Assembly: GCA_020047885.1 (NCBI GenBank)
Contig: JAIFNF010000145.1
Location: forward strand, 1 to 6,116
Length of the DNA: 6,116 nt
Direction: 5' to 3'
Origin: Gammaproteobacteria bacterium
GTDB taxonomy: Bacteria; Pseudomonadota; Gammaproteobacteria; Competibacterales; Competibacteraceae
This document shows, in pieces, positions 1 to 6,116 of the stretch. The notes below the pieces were generated by a model, which saw nothing but the letters and a program-made list of their open reading frames with translations, was not told the DNA's origin and did no database searches. The translations under genes were made by a program, and so were the position numbers. Every line of letters starts with the position of its first letter. Within the stretch, counting starts at the first letter, position 1.

Positions 1-2
1 TT

Positions 3-974
<972 letters not shown>

Positions 975-1874
975 GTGTTGGCGGCGCTCAAACCCAGTGG
1001 GCGTATCCGCCACTTGTTCGAAGTGAACCCCAAGGCAGTCCTGCAGCTCGGGCTGTGGGGGGCGCTATCCATCGCCCTGATGACGGTCGATCATCGCTAT
1101 CACGCCGTCGATGACGTGCGCGATGTCTTGGCGACTGCGATCTATCCCCTGCATGTCCTGATGCGCCTGCCGACCGATACCCGCAACTGGCTCACGGAAA
1201 AATGGGCCAGTCGCAGCCGTCTGCTGGAGGAAAACACCCGCCTGCGGGAAAAGCAGTTGTTGCTCAACGTTCAGTTGCAAAAGTTGACCGCCCTGGAGGC
1301 CGAGAATCGCCGTCTGCGTTCGCTACTCGAATCGGCCGTCAATACTCCGGAACGGGTGCTGATGGCTGAGTTGCTATCCGTGGATTTTAATCCGTATCGT
1401 CACCATATCCTGCTCAATCGGGGGCGTCAGCACGGTCTTTATGTCGGTCAGCCGGTACTCGACCAGCACGGTGTCATCGGCCAGATCATCCGCGCTGATC
1501 CCCTCACCTCGACCGCTATTCTCATCACGGATCCCAACCATGCCTTGCCGATTCAGGTCAGCCGAACCGGCGTGCGAACCCTGGCGCTGGGTTCCGGCAA
1601 CCTTCATGAACTGGAATTGCCGCATATTCCCCATAATGACGACGTCAAGGTCGGCGATGTGTTGGTCACTTCAGGGATGGGCGGCCGGTTTCCACGCGGT
1701 TATCCGGTGGGTACAGTCACCTCAATCAAGTTCGATCCAGGCAGTCCTTTTGCCCGCATCATCGCCAAACCGATGGCGCAACTGGATCGGATTCGCGAGG
1801 TCATGTTGCTGGATAACGACTCACCGATCATCGCCCCGGATACTTCGGACGCGGTGGCCGCCTGGACGCCATGA
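975..1874 (+). CDS. mreC: Rod shape-determining protein MreC
   Basis: MreC is an inner-membrane protein with a large periplasmic part. It links the MreB scaffold to PBP2 and RodA and is thought to activate PBP2. The 299-residue product has a short basic N-terminus and one membrane segment at about residues 21-38. A leucine- and glutamate-rich coiled coil follows at about 73-120 (repeated LLEEN, LREK and LEAEN units). A beta-rich domain then carries DPNHALPIQV and GDVLVTSGMGGRFPRGYPV, both close to E. coli MreC. It ends at 299 residues without the long Pro/Ala tail of the 367-residue E. coli protein. The GTG at 975 directly follows the mreB stop. An in-frame TTG at 978 sits better relative to the weak GAG at 969-971, and a GTG at 1023 would still keep the membrane helix, so the exact start is uncertain. 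The 3' end overlaps mreD in an ATGA. Confidence 0.96.
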   Translation: MLAALKPSGRIRHLFEVNPKAVLQLGLWGALSIALMTVDHRYHAVDDVRDVLATAIYPLHVLMRLPTDTRNWLTEKWASRSRLLEENTRLREKQLLLNVQLQKLTALEAENRRLRSLLESAVNTPERVLMAELLSVDFNPYRHHILLNRGRQHGLYVGQPVLDQHGVIGQIIRADPLTSTAILITDPNHALPIQVSRTGVRTLALGSGNLHELELPHIPHNDDVKVGDVLVTSGMGGRFPRGYPVGTVTSIKFDPGSPFARIIAKPMAQLDRIREVMLLDNDSPIIAPDTSDAVAAWTP

Positions 1875-2359
1875 CCGCGACCCAATCGAATGGCCGCTGG
1901 GTCATTGTGCTTAGCTTACTGATCGCGTTTCTGTTGTCAGGCGTGGCCTTGCCCGGCGCACTCGACCGATTCCGCCCGGACTGGGTGGCGATGGTGTTGA
2001 TCTACTGGTGTATGGCGCTGCCGCACCGGATCGGTATCAGCGTGGGTTGGGGCGTCGGTTTGTTGCTGGATATCGGCCGGGGTGGACTGCTCGGTCAGCA
2101 CGCCCTCGCGTTGGCGGTGGTGGCGTATCTGACCCTGCAAGCCTACCGGCGCATCCGGCTGGCACCGCTCTGGCAGCAGACCTTCAGTATTCTGGTGTTG
2201 CTGGCTATTGAGCGCATTCTGATTTACTGGATCAGCGGCGTGATCGGTTATCCCCCGCAGGACTGGTGGTACCTGGCACCGGCGGTTGGTGGCATGGCGT
2301 TATGGCCGTTGCTGTTTGTGGTGTTGCGCGATGCCCGCCGCTATTTTCAAGTGAGTTAG
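1871..2359 (+). CDS. mreD: Rod shape-determining protein MreD
   Basis: MreD is a small polytopic inner-membrane protein that works with MreC in the elongation complex. The product has 162 residues, the same length as E. coli MreD. It shares the N-terminal GRWVI-LS motif (residues 8-15), FRPDWV (34-39), YW-MALPHR (45-53), a membrane LLLDI segment (64-68), LWQQ (100-103) and a late LWP (144-146). Five to six hydrophobic segments are visible, at about 10-30, 36-50, 54-68, 76-92, 101-122 and 133-152. The start ATG overlaps the mreC TGA in an ATGA, and no good Shine-Dalgarno sequence precedes it, so initiation probably depends on ribosomes finishing mreC. The gene ends in TAG four bases before the mrdA start codon. 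Nothing in it looks truncated or transferred. Confidence 0.95.
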   Translation: MTATQSNGRWVIVLSLLIAFLLSGVALPGALDRFRPDWVAMVLIYWCMALPHRIGISVGWGVGLLLDIGRGGLLGQHALALAVVAYLTLQAYRRIRLAPLWQQTFSILVLLAIERILIYWISGVIGYPPQDWWYLAPAVGGMALWPLLFVVLRDARRYFQVS

Positions 2360-2363
2360 TAAA

Positions 2364-4286
2364 TTGTTTTACAAACCTTATTCCCAGGAACCGTTGGCTC
2401 GGGAAAAAGATAATACTGCCGAAAGCGAGTTGTTCTTCCGGCGCGCGCTGGTGATGGTGCTGGCCGTCTTGCTGGGATTGCTGGCGGTGGGTAGTCGGCT
2501 GGTGTATCTGCAGGTGCTGAATCATGAGCGCTTTACCACGCTGGCGGATGGCAACCGGATTCGTGTCCAACCGCTGCCGCCGACCCGGGGCTTTATTTTC
2601 GACCGTAATGGCGTACTGCTGGCGGAAAACCTGGCGTCCTATCACTTGGAAATTACCCGCGAGCAGGTCCAGGATCTGGATGCGACGCTGGCCGAGTTGC
2701 GCGAGCGCATTGAACTCACCGATACGGATATCGAGCGGTTTCGCAAGATCACGCGGCGCACGCCTGCCTATATCGGCTTACCGTTGCGCTTTCGCCTGAC
2801 GGATGAAGAAATCGCCCGACTGGCCATTGATCTCTATCGCTTTCCTGGCGTTGAGATCAAAGCCGATCTGACCCGCCACTATCCACTGGGGTCGCTGGGT
2901 GTCCACGCCATTGGCTATGTGGGACGCATCGATGAGAGTGAGATGCGCCGCATTGATCCGGGCCAGTACAGCGGCAGCACCCATATCGGCAAGGTGGGGG
3001 CGGAGCGGTCTTACGAAGATCTGCTGCGGGGGAGCACCGGCTGGCAGCAAGTAGAGACCAATGCCGAAGGTCGCCCGTTGCGCACGCTCAGTCGCACCCC
3101 ACCCACGCCAGGGCAACATATCTATCTCAGTATCGATATCCGCTTGCAAGCGGTGGCGGAGAAGGTGCTGGAGGGTTACAACGGGGCGCTGGTCGCCCTC
3201 GATCCGCGCAATGGCGAAATTCTGGCGCTGGCCAGTCAGCCGACTTACGATCCTAATCCGTTTGTCAATGGCATTGACTTCGCCTCCTACCGCACCTTGA
3301 ACACCTCCAAGGACAAGCCGTTGCTGAATCGCGCTCTACGCGGGATGTATCCGCCCGGCTCCACCATCAAGCCGTTACTGGCGCTGACCGGTCTGGAATA
3401 CGGGGTGGTCAATCGCCACAGCGGGATTTTCTGTCCCGGCTTCTACCGGTTGCCCGGCTCCAGCCACCGGTTCCGCGACTGGAAGCGCGGCGGGCATGGC
3501 CATGTCAGTATGGATCGCGCCATCGCTCAGTCCTGCGATGTGTATTTCTACGATCTAGCCCTGAATCTGGGCATTGACCGCACCCACCAGTTTCTCGACC
3601 AGTTCAGCATGGGTCGACCCACGGGCGTCGATTTGCCCGGCGAGAAAGGAGGCGTCTTGCCCTCGCAGGCCTGGAAGCGGAAATCCTACAACCAGAGCTG
3701 GTTTGCCGGCGACACGCTCAGCGCCGGCATCGGTCAGGGCTATTTCCTGGCGACGCCTTTGCAATTAGCGCATTCGACGGCGGCGATTGCGAAACAGGGC
3801 GTCCGCTTTCAGCCGCGCATTCTGCATGCGAGCGAAGATCCTGAGACCCGCGTGAAGACGTTGGCCGAGCCGCGACCGTTGCCCTCGGTCCAGGTTCGCA
3901 ATCCTCAGTTCTGGGAAACGGTGACGACCGGCATGATTCACGTTGTCGAGGGCGGTACGGCGAACCGCATCAGCATTGGTGCCAAATACCGGATCGCCGG
4001 CAAGACCGGCACTGCCCAGGTGTTTACCCTGGGTCAGAGCGAAAAGTACGACGCCAAGCGTCTGGCAAAGCATCTTCTCGACCATGCGCTGTTTGTGGCC
4101 TTCGCGCCGGTCGAAGATCCCACTATCGCCATCGCGATCATCGCGGAGAACGGCGGCGGCGGCAGCAGTACGGCAGCACCCATGGCGCGGAAAGTGATGG
4201 ACGCCTGGTTGTTGAATAAATATGACGCCATTCCCGAACCCGCCCCTGCCCCGGATGCCGCGCCGCATGAACCTGCAGCGGAATGA
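2364..4286 (+). CDS. mrdA: Penicillin-binding protein 2 (peptidoglycan DD-transpeptidase MrdA)
   Basis: PBP2 is the class B transpeptidase that cross-links new glycan strands during elongation, paired with RodA and stimulated by MreC. The 640 residues (633 in E. coli) comprise a cytoplasmic tail with TAESELFFRRA, one membrane anchor (about 28-47), and a pedestal domain starting with RGFIFDRNG (75-83). The transpeptidase domain holds the nucleophile motif S333-T-I-K336, the second motif S390-C-D392 and K547-T-G549. The class-specific stretches YPPGSTIKP, GIGQGY and GKTGTAQVF are intact. C357, D372, H378 and C391 keep the 15/6/13 spacing of the zinc ligands I recall for Acinetobacter PBP2, but with Cys in place of the first Asp. 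A Pro/Ala-rich tail ends the protein. The start is TTG at 2364, since no ATG or GTG fits before the conserved N-terminus. It is preceded only by a weak GTGAG at 2351-2355. The last 20 bases overlap mrdB. Confidence 0.98.
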   Translation: MFYKPYSQEPLAREKDNTAESELFFRRALVMVLAVLLGLLAVGSRLVYLQVLNHERFTTLADGNRIRVQPLPPTRGFIFDRNGVLLAENLASYHLEITREQVQDLDATLAELRERIELTDTDIERFRKITRRTPAYIGLPLRFRLTDEEIARLAIDLYRFPGVEIKADLTRHYPLGSLGVHAIGYVGRIDESEMRRIDPGQYSGSTHIGKVGAERSYEDLLRGSTGWQQVETNAEGRPLRTLSRTPPTPGQHIYLSIDIRLQAVAEKVLEGYNGALVALDPRNGEILALASQPTYDPNPFVNGIDFASYRTLNTSKDKPLLNRALRGMYPPGSTIKPLLALTGLEYGVVNRHSGIFCPGFYRLPGSSHRFRDWKRGGHGHVSMDRAIAQSCDVYFYDLALNLGIDRTHQFLDQFSMGRPTGVDLPGEKGGVLPSQAWKRKSYNQSWFAGDTLSAGIGQGYFLATPLQLAHSTAAIAKQGVRFQPRILHASEDPETRVKTLAEPRPLPSVQVRNPQFWETVTTGMIHVVEGGTANRISIGAKYRIAGKTGTAQVFTLGQSEKYDAKRLAKHLLDHALFVAFAPVEDPTIAIAIIAENGGGGSSTAAPMARKVMDAWLLNKYDAIPEPAPAPDAAPHEPAAE

Positions 4287-5358
4287 AGAAAGTTGGGTGC
4301 TGCGGCTGCTGCGGCTGGATCTGCCGCTGTTGCTGGGATTGCTGATGTTGTCCGGGCTGGGGCTGACCGTGCTGTACAGCGCCGGGCAGCAAAATATGGA
4401 GCTGGTGGTGGGGCAGGGCATGCGGTTGGGGCTGGGGTTTGCGATCATGCTGACGCTGGCGCAGTTGTCGCCCCGCTATTTCCGGTTGTGGTCGCCGTGG
4501 ATTTATCTGGTCGGCCTGCTGCTGCTGCTGGCGGTCATGGTGGTCGGCGATGTATCCAAGGGAGCGCAGCGCTGGCTGGATCTGGGGGTGGTGCGTTTTC
4601 AACCGTCGGAAATTATGAAACTGGCGGTGCCGATGATGATGGGCTGGTTTTTTGCCGAAAAGCCGTTGCCACCACGCTGGCTGCATCTGCTCGGTGGGGC
4701 GCTGATTACTGCGATTCCCTTCATTCTGATCGCGGAACAGCCCGATCTGGGGACGGCGCTGGTGGTGGGATCTGCGGGCGCGTTCGCCTTGTTTCTGGCC
4801 GGACTGAGCTGGCTGATCATGTTCGTCCTGGCCGGATTGCTGTGCGCCGCGATTCCGCTGTTCTGGACGTTCATCATGCACGATTACCAGCGCCAGCGAG
4901 TGCTGACGTTCCTCGATCCGGAAACCGATCCGCTGGGGACCGGCTATCACATCATTCAATCCAAGATCGCCATTGGCTCCGGCGGCATTTACGGCAAGGG
5001 CTGGCTGAATGGCACCCAGTCGCATCTGGACTTTCTGCCCGAGGGTTCCACCGATTTTATCTTCGCCGCGTTTCTGGAAGAATTCGGTCTGGTGGGCGGT
5101 GGCTTGTTGTTAACGCTGTATTTTTTTATCGTCGCCCGTGCGCTGTACATGGCCAGTCGCGCCCCGGATACCTATACCCGCTTGCTTGCTGGCAGTCTTA
5201 CGCTAATCTTTTTCTTGTATGCCTTCGTCAATACTGGGATGGTTTCCGGGCTGTTGCCTGTGGTAGGGTTGCCCCTGCCATTATTCAGCTACGGGGGAAC
5301 CTCCCTGGTGACGATCATGGCGGGCTATCGCCGCCTGAACCTACGACGAGAGTCACGC
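4267..5358 (+). other. mrdB: RodA module (SEDS peptidoglycan glycosyltransferase MrdB), no stop codon
   Basis: RodA polymerises lipid II into glycan strands in the inner membrane as the partner of PBP2. The module aligns along almost its whole length with the 370-residue E. coli protein. It shows about ten hydrophobic helices, SKGAQRWLDLG then RFQPSE, AEQPDLGTAL, MHDYQRQRVL, GYHIIQSKIAIGSGG, GKGWLNGTQS and LPLFSYGGT. The putative catalytic aspartate is D263 in FLPEGSTDFIFA, matching D262 of E. coli. ATG 4267 was chosen because it gives MNLQRNEESW followed by the first helix. In-frame ATGs at 4222 and 4255 are possible, and none has a clear Shine-Dalgarno, so initiation probably depends on mrdA translation. 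The C-terminus is odd. After MAG (351-353) E. coli continues FGIVMSIHTHRK, but here the sequence is YRRLNLRRESR, with no stop before the mltB start. Whether RodA ends here or continues into MltB cannot be settled from the window. Confidence 0.95.
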
Positions 5359-6116
5359 GTGAAGAGCCTGTATTCTTTGGGAATTGCTTTGCTGTTAAGC
5401 GCCTGTGCGCCGCCGGCCGCAGTGCGCCCGGTCCCGGACACCGCGCTGGAAACGCCAGTGCCGGAAACCACCCCCCCCGCGCCCGAAACGCAGGCCGTGG
5501 CGTCGGCCACCCTGAATCCTGGTCAGCCACTGATTCAGCGGGCCGATGTGCAGGCGTTTATCCGCGAAATGGCGACCCGGCACGGCTTTAAGGCGGCTCA
5601 GTTGCAGGCGACCTTCAGCCGCGCCCAGGCGCAACCCAGTATCATCGCTGCCATGTCCAAACCCGCCGAGGCCAAGCCCTGGTTCGCCTACCGGGAGATT
5701 TTTATCAATCCCAAACGGATTCAGGGCGGCGCCCAGTTCTGGCGAACCCATGCGGCAGCGCTGGCTCGGGCAGAACAGGTCTATGGCGTTCCGCCACAAA
5801 TCGTGGTCGCGATCATTGGCGTCGAGACCCAATATGGCGGCAATATGGGTAAACACCGGGTGTTCGAAGCGCTATCTACGCTGGCTTTCGGCTACCCACG
5901 CCGCGCTGCCTTTTTCCGCAAGGAACTGGAAAATTATCTGCTGCTGACCCGTGCCGAGGGGATTGATCCACTAAGTTTACGCGGCTCTTACGCCGGAGCG
6001 ATGGGGCTGGGGCAGTTCATGCCGAGCAGTTTTCTGAGTTACGCCGTGGATTTCGATGGCGACGGTCATCGGGATCTATGGCGGAATCCCACCGATGCCA
6101 TTGGCAGTGTTGCCAA
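4267..6116 (+). CDS. Uninterrupted RodA-MltB reading frame (apparent fusion), 3' partial
   Basis: I read every codon in this frame from the ATG at 4267 to the last base and found no stop. The first 364 codons encode RodA (SEDS glycan polymerase). The next 252 encode the N-terminal two thirds of MltB (lytic murein transglycosylase), including its own lipoprotein signal peptide. As written, the sequence therefore specifies one protein of more than 616 residues joining a glycan-strand synthase to a glycan-strand cutting enzyme. RodA has ten helices with both ends in the cytoplasm. The hydrophobic MltB signal would act as an eleventh crossing and put the MltB domain in the periplasm, where it belongs, so the fusion is topologically sensible. 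Alternatives are independent initiation of mltB at GTG 5359 with RodA lacking its stop, or a sequence error: CGA to TGA at 5344 or 5347 would restore a stop. The two modules are described separately. Confidence 0.8.
   Translation, partial: MNLQRNEESWVLRLLRLDLPLLLGLLMLSGLGLTVLYSAGQQNMELVVGQGMRLGLGFAIMLTLAQLSPRYFRLWSPWIYLVGLLLLLAVMVVGDVSKGAQRWLDLGVVRFQPSEIMKLAVPMMMGWFFAEKPLPPRWLHLLGGALITAIPFILIAEQPDLGTALVVGSAGAFALFLAGLSWLIMFVLAGLLCAAIPLFWTFIMHDYQRQRVLTFLDPETDPLGTGYHIIQSKIAIGSGGIYGKGWLNGTQSHLDFLPEGSTDFIFAAFLEEFGLVGGGLLLTLYFFIVARALYMASRAPDTYTRLLAGSLTLIFFLYAFVNTGMVSGLLPVVGLPLPLFSYGGTSLVTIMAGYRRLNLRRESRVKSLYSLGIALLLSACAPPAAVRPVPDTALETPVPETTPPAPETQAVASATLNPGQPLIQRADVQAFIREMATRHGFKAAQLQATFSRAQAQPSIIAAMSKPAEAKPWFAYREIFINPKRIQGGAQFWRTHAAALARAEQVYGVPPQIVVAIIGVETQYGGNMGKHRVFEALSTLAFGYPRRAAFFRKELENYLLLTRAEGIDPLSLRGSYAGAMGLGQFMPSSFLSYAVDFDGDGHRDLWRNPTDAIGSVA
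5348..5352 (+). promoter_or_regulatory. Probable Shine-Dalgarno for mltB
   Basis: GAGAG lies six bases before the GTG at 5359, a normal spacing, and partly matches the anti-Shine-Dalgarno core. It sits within the rodA reading frame. It is the main sequence evidence that MltB can be translated from its own start rather than only as part of a RodA fusion. The motif is short and could be chance. Confidence 0.45.
5359..6116 (+). CDS. mltB: Membrane-bound lytic murein transglycosylase B, 3' partial
   Basis: MltB cleaves the MurNAc-GlcNAc bond of peptidoglycan, leaving 1,6-anhydro ends, and is normally an outer-membrane lipoprotein facing the periplasm. From GTG 5359 the product begins MKSLYSLGIALLLSAC, a signal peptide with lipobox L13-S-A-C16. 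No Asp follows the cysteine, so outer-membrane sorting is expected. A Pro/Ala/Glu linker runs to about residue 55. The catalytic family domain follows: FIREMATRHGF, VYGVPPQIVVAIIGVETQYG with catalytic E156 (E162 in E. coli), YPRRAAFF, GSYAGAMGLGQFMPSS, and an EF-hand-like calcium loop DFDGDGHRDLW at 231-241 with D246 after it. About 110 C-terminal residues lie beyond the window. A GAGAG six bases upstream supports initiation at this GTG, yet the frame is open into rodA with no intervening stop, so the protein could instead be made as the C-terminal half of a RodA fusion. Confidence 0.93.
   Translation, partial: MKSLYSLGIALLLSACAPPAAVRPVPDTALETPVPETTPPAPETQAVASATLNPGQPLIQRADVQAFIREMATRHGFKAAQLQATFSRAQAQPSIIAAMSKPAEAKPWFAYREIFINPKRIQGGAQFWRTHAAALARAEQVYGVPPQIVVAIIGVETQYGGNMGKHRVFEALSTLAFGYPRRAAFFRKELENYLLLTRAEGIDPLSLRGSYAGAMGLGQFMPSSFLSYAVDFDGDGHRDLWRNPTDAIGSVA

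Noticed and set aside
3765..4448. A 227-codon minus-strand open frame opposite the mrdA-rodA overlap
   Set aside because: It runs opposite the conserved PBP2 transpeptidase region and has no coherent domain, so it is a shadow.
4519..4533. Five CTG codons in tandem in rodA as a possible microsatellite
   Set aside because: It encodes a leucine run in a membrane helix, which is common in polytopic proteins with CTG-biased codon use. There is no sign of slippage.
4138..5025. A 295-codon open frame on the minus strand opposite rodA
   Set aside because: The translation is Gln/Arg/His-rich and low in complexity, as expected opposite leucine-rich CTG codons of a membrane protein. It has no start signal or family motif.
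5041..5064. RodA catalytic motif reads PEGSTDF where E. coli has PERHTDF
   Set aside because: The catalytic Asp is retained, and the two residues before TDF vary among SEDS proteins (some FtsW read PEPQTDF), so this alone does not imply altered activity.
4293..5591. A 432-codon open frame on the plus strand overlapping rodA and the mltB start
   Set aside because: Its product is Gly/Ala/Arg-rich with no recognisable domain. The frame one base over encodes highly conserved RodA and MltB, so this is a shadow of GC-rich codon use.

Overview
The window is a gap-free stretch of the bacterial cell-elongation (rod-shape) gene cluster. Every gene lies on the plus strand, and there are no intergenic regions large enough for a separate promoter or terminator. 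Protein similarity to Escherichia coli and Pseudomonas homologues (recalled, not searched), high GC content and gene order point to a gammaproteobacterium. I cannot name the genus from sequence alone.

Layout: mreB (3-974, 5' end outside the window); mreC (975-1874, starting directly after the mreB stop); mreD (1871-2359, ATGA overlap with mreC); mrdA, encoding PBP2 (2364-4286, TTG start); mrdB/rodA (from 4267, overlapping the mrdA end by 20 bases); and mltB, encoding a lytic transglycosylase (from about 5359, running off the 3' end). MreB filaments, MreC and MreD form the scaffold. RodA polymerises glycan strands from lipid II, PBP2 cross-links them, and MltB cuts glycan strands. The window therefore encodes scaffold, synthase and a hydrolase as one probable transcript.

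The main anomaly is at the rodA-mltB junction. The two genes are in the same reading frame, and no stop codon separates them: the frame is open from 4267 to the window end. The RodA tail after the conserved YGGT-MAG segment is rewritten into an arginine-rich linker. That linker leads straight into a GTG codon, a lipoprotein signal peptide and a lipobox that would start MltB. This is either a genuine RodA-MltB fusion (perhaps a polyprotein split by lipoprotein signal peptidase), a stop-loss with independent internal initiation of mltB, or a sequence error. A second point is a PBP2 metal-site signature in which a cysteine replaces the usual first aspartate. The window shows no RNA genes, mobile elements, CRISPR arrays or notable repeats.
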